The notes below the pieces were generated by a model. That model was not told the origin of the DNA. It did no database searches and saw nothing but the letters and a program-made list of their open reading frames with translations. Below are positions 7,784 through 14,631 of a stretch of DNA of 14,631 nt, one piece after another (the stretch's first letter is position 1; the number at the start of each line of letters is the position of its first letter). A program made the position numbers and the translations under genes. The stretch comes from Flavobacteriales bacterium UBA7382 (GTDB taxonomy: Bacteria > Bacteroidota > Bacteroidia > Flavobacteriales_D > Sanyastnellaceae): assembly GCA_002469765.1 (NCBI GenBank), contig DKNS01000154.1:3776-18406 (forward strand), given 5' to 3'.

Positions 7784-7791
7784 TAATTTCA
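7784..7791 (+). promoter_or_regulatory. Promoter-like -7 box before the cargo/PorP/kinase operon
   Basis: TAATTTCA resembles TAnnTTTG (two mismatches at the end) and is followed by CACC and the ATG at 7796, the same four-base gap seen before hemW and the biotin carrier gene. A TTG at 7771-7773 is ten bases before it, closer than a usual -33 element. It is the only AT-rich box in the 87-base gap 7709-7795. Confidence 0.3.
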
Positions 7792-7795
7792 CACC

Positions 7796-8776
7796 ATGTC
7801 GTCCATGATCCTACGCAAGGTTGCAGCGCTTGTGCTTTGGTGCGCTTCGATGTCCACCCAGGCCCAAACGGCCTGCAACAACCTCCTTGACTTGTGCGGT
7901 CAGGTGGATTCCACAGTCACGCTGTCCAGCGCCATGGATTTGGACAACGTCGCCGCGTTGAACGGGTCCTTTTCGGCCACGTCGGTGCAGGTCATTCGAT
8001 TTCACACGACCTACTTGGATCCTGCAGGCCAAGGGCTGGAAGTCCACCTTTCCAACTCTCAATGCGCCCCATTCTTTCAAGCCAGGGTGTTTCAGCCAGA
8101 CCCGTTCAACCCCTGCGACGCCGGGGCCTTTGTGTCGGTGTCTGACCTGATGACGACGAACGAGGACACCGTCTTGTACACCGCCCCGTTGTACATCAAC
8201 ACGGACTACATCTTGCTGGTGGGCTCGAACACGCCGGGCTGTGCGCTTGACGTCAGGCTGGAAGGCCGTAGCGTGAGCATCGACGCGTGCTGTGCAGCCG
8301 CCATTGACTACGGAGAAACAGTGAATGTGGAGGTCAAGGGGTCCGACCCAGCCCTGGGTTTTGTGTGGACGCCCGAGGAGCTGGCCCAAATGGTGGACAA
8401 CCAACTCGCCAACTTGAGCCCCTATGAAACGACCACCTTTGAGGTGACGGGGTTCGTGGAGGGGTGTTCGTACACGGATGCGGTGCTGGTGGCGGTGGGG
8501 TCGCCCATTGAGGTGCCCAACGCGTTTTCCCCCAACAACGACAATTTCAACGACACCTTCGACATCTACGGCTTGTCCCAGTTTGAATTCTCCACCATCG
8601 AGATCTTCGACCGTTGGGGACAATCGGTGTTCCGGTCGGTCTCGTACCCCAACCCTTGGGACGGGACGTTCCGCGGACGCGCGGTGCCTGCAGGGACGTA
8701 TTACTACGTCGTCAACCTGAACGAGCCCAATGCCAACCTCGCCCCCATCACAGGGCACGTCGCCGTGATCCGATGA
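7796..8776 (+). CDS. Small secreted T9SS protein with type B sorting domain (gliding-motility-associated C-terminal domain)
   Basis: A 326-residue exported protein. The signal peptide covers about residues 1-23 and ends STQAQ; an alternative start is Met4. Residues about 24-175 form a Cys-containing beta-rich region I do not recognise. Residues about 175-235 look like a PKD/Ig-like module of the kind common in these proteins (FVWTPEEL, then ETTTFEVTG and a GC pair). Residues about 237-326 are a clear CHU_C/type B sorting domain: VPNAFSPNNDNFND, then FDRWGQSVF, NPWDGTFRG, AGTYYYVV and a final ITGHVAVIR. Such proteins are exported by the T9SS and depend on a PorP/SprF family partner, which is what the next gene encodes, with a four-base ATGA overlap. 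It is very short for this family; the best-studied member, SprB, is thousands of residues long. Confidence 0.92.
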   Translation: MSSMILRKVAALVLWCASMSTQAQTACNNLLDLCGQVDSTVTLSSAMDLDNVAALNGSFSATSVQVIRFHTTYLDPAGQGLEVHLSNSQCAPFFQARVFQPDPFNPCDAGAFVSVSDLMTTNEDTVLYTAPLYINTDYILLVGSNTPGCALDVRLEGRSVSIDACCAAAIDYGETVNVEVKGSDPALGFVWTPEELAQMVDNQLANLSPYETTTFEVTGFVEGCSYTDAVLVAVGSPIEVPNAFSPNNDNFNDTFDIYGLSQFEFSTIEIFDRWGQSVFRSVSYPNPWDGTFRGRAVPAGTYYYVVNLNEPNANLAPITGHVAVIR

Positions 8777-9735
8777 AAAAGTCGATGTTCCTCCACGCGG
8801 TGTTGGCTTGCGCCCTCTTGATGGGGTGGGTCGCGTCCGCATCCGCGCAGTTCAATGGGGTCCGCACCCAATTCCTCATGACGAGCTTGTTGGACAATCC
8901 AGCGGCGGCGGGCAACAGCGCTTGCCTGGACCTCAGGATGGGGGGTCGAAACCAATGGACGGGCTTCGATGGCGCCCCCCGAACCAGCTTCGCCTCGCTC
9001 AGCGGAAGGCTTGGCGGCGGGGTCACGTTCGCCCACGGAATGGGCGGGTTTGTGGTCACCGACCAAGTGGGTCCATGGAGCAACACGCGACTCAGTCTGG
9101 CCTACTCCACGAAGGTGAGGCTAACCAACGGCGCGCGCTTGAGCGCAGGCTTGGCGGCGGGCATGACGCAATACCGTTTGGACATCGGAAGCCTGGTGTT
9201 TCCAGAGTTTTCTGCGACTGAAGATCCCGCACTGTTTGGGGCGTCCACGTCGCAGACGGTGTTTCCCACCTTGGATTTTGGCCTTTGGTATGAAAACAGC
9301 CAAACTTTCGTCTCGCTGAGCATGCTCAACGCTGTGCCCACCACCCTCAACGAAATGACCATGACCACCAACACGGGCACCACGTTTGTGTTGATGGGCG
9401 GCCAATACATCAAACTGGACCGGCGGTTTGGCTTCCGCCCTGCGGCCCAATTCCGCATGACTCGTGGGCTTCCGCCAAGCGTGGACTTGCAGGGGGCGTT
9501 CACGGTGGATGAGTTGGTGAGTGTGGGGCTGGGCTATCGCACAGGCAGCGCGCTTGTGGGGGTGCTGAGCATGAAGTTGTTTGAATCCATGACGGTCGGA
9601 TATTCTTACGACTTCGGAGTGAATGACCTGAACGTGGGCGGACGCTCTGCCCACGAATTGGTCATCTCGCTGACCGCCTGTGACAAACACGATCCCTACG
9701 TTGGCCCCGACGGCCGTTGCCCCGCTTACGACTGA
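8773..9735 (+). CDS. PorP/SprF family outer-membrane protein, partner of the upstream T9SS cargo
   Basis: A 320-residue protein with a signal peptide ending ASASAQ (about residue 25), then SPRF/PorP features: QFLMTSLLDNPAAAG near residues 33-47, repeated beta-strand-like segments, and the late GLGYRTG, VGYSYDFGVNDL and RSAHELVISL motifs. Family members are predicted outer-membrane barrels. SprF is needed for SprB to reach the surface, and many PorP/SprF genes lie directly after a type B cargo gene. That is the arrangement here: its ATG at 8773 overlaps the cargo stop in ATGA. After the last strand, about 19 hydrophilic residues with two cysteines follow (ACDKHDPYVGPDGRCPAYD). The longer in-frame start at 8614 is rejected because it would place 53 non-signal residues before the signal peptide. 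The stop overlaps the kinase start by one base (TGATG). Confidence 0.93.
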   Translation: MKKSMFLHAVLACALLMGWVASASAQFNGVRTQFLMTSLLDNPAAAGNSACLDLRMGGRNQWTGFDGAPRTSFASLSGRLGGGVTFAHGMGGFVVTDQVGPWSNTRLSLAYSTKVRLTNGARLSAGLAAGMTQYRLDIGSLVFPEFSATEDPALFGASTSQTVFPTLDFGLWYENSQTFVSLSMLNAVPTTLNEMTMTTNTGTTFVLMGGQYIKLDRRFGFRPAAQFRMTRGLPPSVDLQGAFTVDELVSVGLGYRTGSALVGVLSMKLFESMTVGYSYDFGVNDLNVGGRSAHELVISLTACDKHDPYVGPDGRCPAYD

Positions 9736-11231
9736 TGCACGACACCCTTTCGAAACGACTGCTCTTCTTGGCCGCCGCGGCCATTGTGGTGGTGACGTTG
9801 GGGTACACACAGCATCTGGCGTCCATCACGCGCGACGAAGAACAACGAAAGGTTCAGTTGTGGGTCGAGGCGGTGAAGCAGCGGGCCGAATTGGTCACAT
9901 ACACCCAGTCGCTCTTTGAAGAGCTTGGCGCCGAAGAAAAGAAGAAAGCCGACCACTTGGCTGCGGCGTATCGCCTGATCCAGGAGTCTCCCGTTGGCAT
10001 GGACTTGACTTTTAGCACCGATTTTTTGGTGGGCAACAAGACGGTGCCCGTGTTGATCTTGAACGACGACGGGGAGGTGTTGTACCACGTCAATGTGCCT
10101 CCGCCATCGCCGTTGGTGGATCGCGACGCTTACTTCGACAGCGTCAGGGTTCACCAAATGGGCACCAACCCACCCATCCGCTTTGAGGAGGTGGGACAAA
10201 CCATCTATTACTCAGAAAGCGTCCGTTTGCGTGAATTGCGGGAGGCCATGTCCGAGTTGATCGAGTCGTTCATTTCGGAAACGGTCATCAACAGCGCTTC
10301 CGTGCCGGTGATGTTGCTCGACTCGACCGCCACACGCATTGTCAAGTCCCAAGGCATCGAGGTCTCGGCCTTGAGCGACCCTCAGGTGCTTCAGGACAAG
10401 CTGAAGGCCATGGCCCGCGACAACGCCCCCATCCCAGTTTACTTGCCTGGAGAAGGCTGGAATTTGGTTTTTTATGAGGAGAGCCTCGTGTTGACCCAGC
10501 TCAGGTTTTTCCCCGCGGTGCAGTTGTTGTTGATCGCGGCGTTTTTGTTGGTCGCTTATTTGGTATTCAGCTCGTCGAGAAGGGCAGAACAAAACCGAGT
10601 CTGGGTAGGCATGGCGAAGGAAACAGCGCACCAGTTGGGCACCCCGCTAAGCTCTCTCATGGCTTGGTCCAGCCTGCTTTCCGCAAGGGGCGTGGACCCC
10701 GAGGCTTTGTCGGAAATGGACAAGGACATTGCACGGCTTCAAGTGGTGGCTGAGCGGTTTTCCAAGATTGGATCGGAGGCAGATTTGACACCGGCAGACC
10801 CGCTGCAGGTGGTGGAGGAGACAGTCAATTACATGCGCCCTCGGATCAGCAAGAATGTGTCGTTGTCATTGGAGTCGGGAGAGCCCAAGGGTGAACTTCC
10901 CCTAAGCCAACCCCTCTTCAGCTGGGTTTTGGAAAACCTGCTTCGCAATGCGGTGGATGCCATGGAAGGAGAGGGAACCCTCGCGGTCCGGGTGGCGTGG
11001 GAAGGGGACGAGGTTCATGTTGAGGTGGAAGACAACGGCAAGGGCATGAGCAAGTCTGTGGCCAGGCGGGTCTTCGAGCCGGGCTTCACGACCAAGTCCA
11101 GGGGTTGGGGCCTCGGATTGTCGCTCTCCAAGCGCATCGTGGAGGAAACCCACGGAGGACAATTGTTTGTTGACTGGACTGAACCAGGGCAAGGCACCCG
11201 GTTCAAACTTGTGTTAAGAGCCCAGGCTTAA
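9735..11231 (+). CDS. Membrane-bound sensor histidine kinase (Bacteroidota type)
   Basis: A 498-residue kinase. Membrane helices lie at about 8-24 and 257-280, so about 230 residues face the periplasm; this sensor region starts as a charged coiled coil (about 30-85). The phosphoacceptor is probably His299 in KETAHQLGTPLSSLMAW. The ATPase domain shows the N box (ENLLRNAVDAM, 400-410), DNGKGM from 433, FEPGFTTK and RGWGLGLSLSKRIVEE (about 456-471). No HAMP domain is apparent between helix 2 and the H box. Its substrate would be a response regulator or phosphotransfer protein, but none is in the window. ATG 9735 is chosen because MHDTLSKRLLFL leads directly into the helix and overlaps the PorP stop as TGATG; the alternative ATG at 9717 lies inside that gene. 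Coupling implies co-expression with the surface-protein genes. The ligand is unknown. Confidence 0.92.
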   Translation: MHDTLSKRLLFLAAAAIVVVTLGYTQHLASITRDEEQRKVQLWVEAVKQRAELVTYTQSLFEELGAEEKKKADHLAAAYRLIQESPVGMDLTFSTDFLVGNKTVPVLILNDDGEVLYHVNVPPPSPLVDRDAYFDSVRVHQMGTNPPIRFEEVGQTIYYSESVRLRELREAMSELIESFISETVINSASVPVMLLDSTATRIVKSQGIEVSALSDPQVLQDKLKAMARDNAPIPVYLPGEGWNLVFYEESLVLTQLRFFPAVQLLLIAAFLLVAYLVFSSSRRAEQNRVWVGMAKETAHQLGTPLSSLMAWSSLLSARGVDPEALSEMDKDIARLQVVAERFSKIGSEADLTPADPLQVVEETVNYMRPRISKNVSLSLESGEPKGELPLSQPLFSWVLENLLRNAVDAMEGEGTLAVRVAWEGDEVHVEVEDNGKGMSKSVARRVFEPGFTTKSRGWGLGLSLSKRIVEETHGGQLFVDWTEPGQGTRFKLVLRAQA

Positions 11232-13804
11232 CGGGCCAAGAGCACGCGGCCGTGCTTGACGTCACGGGTCCAAATCCCGTCCTGAATCGCCCCCCACTCC
11301 AAGACGTAGGTGTACCAGCCGTCTGGCAAGAAGTGGTCTCCTCCACCCAAGTCGTAGGCGCCGTCCCACGGCGTGTTGGGGTCGTTGGTGGACCACACCT
11401 GTTGCCCCCATCGGTTGAAGATCTTGAATGAAAACTCAGCCCAGTCGCAGGTGCTGACAATCTTAAAGCCTTCGTTCACTCCATCGCGGTCGGGGGTGAA
11501 CGCGGTGGGCACCCAAATGTGGCACCCGCAGTATTCCTCTGCCACCTCCGCCAGAGCCACATGCGAGCCGCATGCGTTGGTGACCGTCACGTAATGCTCC
11601 CCACCTGCGACGGGTGTGGTCATCCCCGAGAGGCCTTCCGAGTCCCAGACCACACTGAATGGGATCTCGTCCACCTCGCTGTCGCCCACAGGAAACACCT
11701 CCAACCTAACCAGGGTCGAATCGCCCATACAAATCAGGTTGTCGTCGGGCGTGGCAGCTGCTGTGAGGCTTGGCCAAACTTCGAGGTTCATGTTGTGGGT
11801 GGCGTGGCACCCGGTGGCGTTGTCTCGAACCTCCACCTCGTAGTTTCCTTCTGCAAAGGCGTCGTACCCGGCGGTGGCAGGCTCGTCGTTCACAGACCAA
11901 ACCCACGACCCCACTGCTTGGGAGGTTTGGGTGGGCCAAATGAACTCGTGCGGCCCCTCCAGCTCACATCGAACGACGCTGTCGGGGTGGCTTCCCACAA
12001 ACGGGGTGGGCCACCAAGTCACGTGTGCGGTGTCGGTTTCAACGCAAGCGCCCAATGTTACGGTGGCCACAAATGGCCCACCCCCCATGGAGCTGACCAC
12101 GGACAACTCGTTGTCAGTTCCGCCCACGTTCCAAGAAATGTGGTCCATGGGTTGGGTGATGCTCAGCACCGTCGCATTGTTTTCGCACAACGGGTCAGGG
12201 TCCAGCAACCCTGTTGCGATTGGAGGCAGCATGGGGTAGTTGAGGCTTAAGGCGCTTTCACACCCGTTTTCGCCGACCAGGTTGGCGGTGTACAAGCCAG
12301 GCCCCGCTTGACCCAAATTGAAGGTCCCTGTTGGCAATCCCCAGTTGTCCAAAAATGCATCTTCCTCCAAAGCCAGTTCCACACTTCCGACACCTTCCCA
12401 ACAAAGCGAAGGCGGCGTGGCCACCAACTGCCCCTGGGGCAAGGGAAGGACATTCACAGCGATGAATTGAGGTTCAGATACGCATCCATTGATGGATGCT
12501 GAGGCCATGTAATCTCCCGAGCTTGTCACGCTCAGGAAGGGGGAGCCCCCCACCTCCCAAGAAGGGCTCGCGCCCTCTGTGGCCAAAGCTTGAAGTGTGA
12601 GCGGCTCTCCAGCGCACACCTCGAGGGAGCCAGATACGGGTTCTCCCTGAAGAGCAAAACTCACCTCAGGGACCGCTTGGAACAAGACATCAACTTCGAG
12701 GGCAGTCTGGCATCCTTCGACTGTCGCCACCACCTCATGGATTCCGGGTTCGGAGGTCAAAGCAGTCAAACCCTCCACCCCGTCCCAGGTCACGGTGGCT
12801 TCAGGGGCGGCGGAGGCGGCGAGCTCGGCCTCGGTGCCGCCGCACACCACGAGGTTGGGGTCCACAAGCAGTTCAAGCTCTGGTCCGGGAGCCTCGGTGA
12901 CGTCGATTGCACCCGAGGCGGGACAACCTTGGTCGTCGGTGCCGAGCAGATCGTACGTGCCCGCTTGGGTGATGGCCAGTTGCGCCTCCCCGTTGTCCGC
13001 CCACACGGCTGAGGTGGCGGGCGGGAGCGGTTCTGCGGTCAACACCAACTCGTCGCCAAGGCACACCTCCCAAGGTCCTTCGGGTCCGGCTGTGATGGAT
13101 TCGGGATGCGTGGTGTAGTCGGCATCCACCAGGCAAAAGCGCTGCTGGTTGCCCACGGCGCCCCCTGTGGACGCCACAAAACCCCAATGCACGAGCGGGT
13201 TGCCGCCGAAAAACGTGGCCGCGATGTCACCCGTGTGTGTGAGCCTGAGGTCGCTGTCGAAGTACACCTCCAGGGTTTGAGTGCCGGCGTCCCAAACCAC
13301 GCGGAATGGAAAGTCTTGGCCGTTTTCGATGTTGGACAAAGTGCTGTGCGCTTGCACCGGGCCTTCCACGTTGTGAAAAATGGACCCGTCGCTGGTCAAC
13401 GCGATGTGGTCAAACACAGGATCGCCGACTTCGGCATTCTGCCACGTGTCCATCTCCACTGCCAGCGAGGGGTTGAATGGGCCGTTTTCGTACCCAATGG
13501 ACCCGCCGGTGGACCCGATGACGTTGTTGCCCACGCCGAATGGTTGGAGAACGAAGACGATGCCGTCTGCCCCATCCACATCGGTGGTGCCAAAACTCAC
13601 TGTGAACTCCAAGTCAAAGTCTGCCCCCAAATGGAGCTGACAATCGTGCCAAGCCCCGCCCCGTTGGTTTTGCGAGGTGTTGGTCAAGCGAATGCACCCC
13701 CCAGGTTCCTGCACAGCATTTTGCACCAAGGACCATTGCGCGCTTGCCAAAGTGGGGCAAAGTACGCCGGCCAGAAGCAAGCAAAATGAAACAAAAACGC
13801 GCAT
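11228..13804 (-). CDS. Large secreted T9SS adhesin: L-type lectin domain, seven Cys-framed Ig/PKD-like modules, type B sorting domain
   Basis: An 858-residue protein starting at the ATG at 13804, which begins a clear signal peptide (MRVFVSFC to ASAQ, about 1-22). Residues about 24-235 form a legume/L-type-lectin-like domain: TNTSQNQRGGAWHDCQLHLG, ADGIVFVLQP, an EMDTWQN segment and VHWGFVASTGG, as in bacterial lectins that bind glycans. About 510 residues follow with seven modules of about 65-90 residues, each opening near a cysteine (such as VCLGDELVL, VCAGEPLTL, ICMGDSTLV) and closing near another (often GC). The end (about 757-858) is a CHU_C type B sorting domain (WVPTAFTPDRDGVNE, FNRWGQQVW, NTPWDGAYD, LPDGWYTYVLEW). 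Its start overlaps the upstream glycosyltransferase stop by one base (TGATG). It converges on the kinase gene with a four-base overlap. Likely role: surface adhesin or glycan binding. Confidence 0.92.
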   Translation of the reverse strand: MRVFVSFCLLLAGVLCPTLASAQWSLVQNAVQEPGGCIRLTNTSQNQRGGAWHDCQLHLGADFDLEFTVSFGTTDVDGADGIVFVLQPFGVGNNVIGSTGGSIGYENGPFNPSLAVEMDTWQNAEVGDPVFDHIALTSDGSIFHNVEGPVQAHSTLSNIENGQDFPFRVVWDAGTQTLEVYFDSDLRLTHTGDIAATFFGGNPLVHWGFVASTGGAVGNQQRFCLVDADYTTHPESITAGPEGPWEVCLGDELVLTAEPLPPATSAVWADNGEAQLAITQAGTYDLLGTDDQGCPASGAIDVTEAPGPELELLVDPNLVVCGGTEAELAASAAPEATVTWDGVEGLTALTSEPGIHEVVATVEGCQTALEVDVLFQAVPEVSFALQGEPVSGSLEVCAGEPLTLQALATEGASPSWEVGGSPFLSVTSSGDYMASASINGCVSEPQFIAVNVLPLPQGQLVATPPSLCWEGVGSVELALEEDAFLDNWGLPTGTFNLGQAGPGLYTANLVGENGCESALSLNYPMLPPIATGLLDPDPLCENNATVLSITQPMDHISWNVGGTDNELSVVSSMGGGPFVATVTLGACVETDTAHVTWWPTPFVGSHPDSVVRCELEGPHEFIWPTQTSQAVGSWVWSVNDEPATAGYDAFAEGNYEVEVRDNATGCHATHNMNLEVWPSLTAAATPDDNLICMGDSTLVRLEVFPVGDSEVDEIPFSVVWDSEGLSGMTTPVAGGEHYVTVTNACGSHVALAEVAEEYCGCHIWVPTAFTPDRDGVNEGFKIVSTCDWAEFSFKIFNRWGQQVWSTNDPNTPWDGAYDLGGGDHFLPDGWYTYVLEWGAIQDGIWTRDVKHGRVLLAR

Positions 13805-14631
13805 CACGAGACCGTGGAGTTGAAGAGAATTGCAAGTTCGGACGCAAGGGCACGCCTTTCGCAACTTGTGCGGAAAGATTTGTCTGGCCCAGGCGGGGGC
13901 TGGTGAAGCCAGGCTTCGATTTGACGTTGCCCGTCTTGTGCATCGTGGGGGACAAACGTCACCCCCCAAGTGGCGCACAAGGTTTCGAGGTCGCCTTGCG
14001 CCGGTCCCACCACGAGCATCGGACGCCCGGTGGCCAAGCATTCGAACATCTTTCCCGGGGTGGAGGCCTTGGCCGAGGCGCTGTTGTTGTGGACCACCAC
14101 CAGGGCGTCGCACGTGTGCATGGCCTTCACGGATTCCGCATGTGACAGGTCGCCTTGCCAGTCGAGCTCGATTCCGGCTTGGTCCATGCTGGCGTGCACG
14201 TCGTCGGAGATTTGTCCGGCCGCGCGCAGCACCCAGCCCGACCTTGCGAGTCCGTGCCAAAGCGCAGGCGCGTTCCGCGCCCCGTACAACGCCCCAAAGT
14301 GGCCAAGCACGGGCTTGGCATTGGAGGCCGGTGATGGCGCATCGCTTGGGAAATCGTCCTTGTCCCAACCGTTGGGGATGACCATGCCCTTGGACTCGTC
14401 GTCCAATCCAATTTCTCGGAGCGAGCCCGGGGAAGTGACCAGGATGCGGTCGGCGTTGGCCACCACCACCCGCTCCATCTTGGCAATCAGGCGTCGGGCC
14501 CGAGGGCCCATTCCAAAGTCGTCGAGGTAATCCATGGTGGACCAGGGGTCCCTGAAGTCGGCCACCCATGGCAACCCCGTGGCTCGCTTCAAGGCCAGCC
14601 CAATGAGGTGCATGCTGTGCGGGGGGCCTGT
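13804..14631 (-). CDS. Glycosyltransferase (GT4-like, N-terminus outside window)
   Basis: The frame is open from the window edge to the TGA at 13804-13806, giving 275 residues; the true start lies beyond 14631. The visible part begins TGPPHSMHLIGLALK, followed by WVADFRDPW, a stretch typical of Bacteroidota group 1 (GT4-like) glycosyltransferases. An ATG at 14613 exists but falls inside this conserved block, so it is not the start. Later features fit the C-terminal nucleotide-sugar-binding domain: VIPNGWDKDDF, LGHFGALYGARN, and a KMFECLATGRPMLVV segment near the end with a glutamate in the position common in GT-B enzymes. It probably transfers a sugar to a surface polysaccharide or lipid carrier; donor and acceptor cannot be told. 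The stop overlaps the adhesin start (TGATG), so the two are probably co-translated. Confidence 0.88.
   Translation of the reverse strand, partial: TGPPHSMHLIGLALKRATGLPWVADFRDPWSTMDYLDDFGMGPRARRLIAKMERVVVANADRILVTSPGSLREIGLDDESKGMVIPNGWDKDDFPSDAPSPASNAKPVLGHFGALYGARNAPALWHGLARSGWVLRAAGQISDDVHASMDQAGIELDWQGDLSHAESVKAMHTCDALVVVHNNSASAKASTPGKMFECLATGRPMLVVGPAQGDLETLCATWGVTFVPHDAQDGQRQIEAWLHQPPPGPDKSFRTSCERRALASELAILFNSTVS

Noticed and set aside
7796..7880. Cargo protein as a lipoprotein because of the cysteine at residue 16
   Set aside because: The residue before the cysteine is tryptophan, which does not fit a lipobox; a normal signal peptidase site after residue 23 fits better.
8614..8772. 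Longer N-terminus for the PorP/SprF protein
   Set aside because: It would bury the signal peptide behind 53 Arg/Pro-rich residues read out of frame from the cargo gene; ATG 8773 gives a proper signal peptide and an ATGA junction.
7811..8842. 343-codon minus-strand open frame
   Set aside because: It is antisense to the small T9SS cargo gene, which has a clear signal peptide and sorting domain.
11220..11236. GCCC-N9-GGGC hairpin at the kinase/adhesin junction as a bidirectional terminator
   Set aside because: The stem is only four pairs with a nine-base loop and no T-tract on either side.
13805..14569. In-frame upstream extension of the adhesin, giving an apparent 1113-residue protein
   Set aside because: The extension is the out-of-frame reading of the glycosyltransferase gene. 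A clear signal peptide begins at the ATG at 13804, so the extension is not translated as part of the adhesin.
1..14631. tRNA, rRNA, CRISPR array, insertion sequence or phage genes
   Set aside because: I saw no direct-repeat array, no transposase or integrase motif, no terminal inverted repeats and no cloverleaf-like segment in the few non-coding bases available.

Overview
This window comes from a GC-rich member of the Bacteroidota, most likely a Flavobacteriia- or Cryomorphaceae-like environmental lineage, although the exact taxon cannot be read from the sequence. Supporting evidence is: two types of type IX secretion system (T9SS) C-terminal sorting domain (one type A, two type B/CHU_C); a PorP/SprF family outer-membrane protein; a Bacteroidota-style DUF4175 coiled-coil membrane protein; a Bacteroidota-type histidine kinase; and TAnnTTTG-like promoter boxes. 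The DNA is almost entirely coding. Ten protein genes fill it, the largest non-coding gaps are 53 and 87 bases, and most neighbours overlap. I see no tRNA, rRNA, CRISPR array, insertion sequence or integrase.

Layout. 1-1854 (minus, cut by the window edge): N-terminal 618 codons of a DUF4175-family membrane protein. 1855-1907: compact divergent promoter region built around an inverted repeat. 1908-5162 (plus): 1084-residue secreted multidomain protein (two lamin-tail domains, Calx-beta-like, OB-fold-like, PKD, type A sorting tail). 5159-6052 (plus): EamA/DMT-family transporter, coupled to the previous gene by ATGA. 6019-7176 (minus): HemW-like radical SAM protein. 7214-7708 (plus): biotin carboxyl carrier protein, followed by a hairpin. 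7796-11231 (plus): a tightly overlapped trio of small T9SS type B surface protein, PorP/SprF protein and membrane sensor histidine kinase. 11228-13804 (minus): L-type-lectin adhesin with about seven cysteine-framed Ig/PKD-like modules and a type B sorting domain. 13804-14631 (minus, cut at its 5' end): glycosyltransferase whose stop overlaps the adhesin start.

How the genes relate. The dominant theme is the cell surface: three T9SS cargo proteins, one PorP/SprF partner, a glycosyltransferase and a kinase. The most interesting unit is the cargo-PorP-kinase operon, which by gene order could be a surface-sensing circuit; this is inference. HemW (heme trafficking) and the biotin carrier are housekeeping genes sharing a very short divergent promoter region. 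I do not see a clearly new biological system. The best candidates for follow-up are the cargo/PorP/kinase trio, the lectin-glycosyltransferase pair, and promoter-like boxes exactly four bases before three start codons, which suggest leaderless mRNAs.
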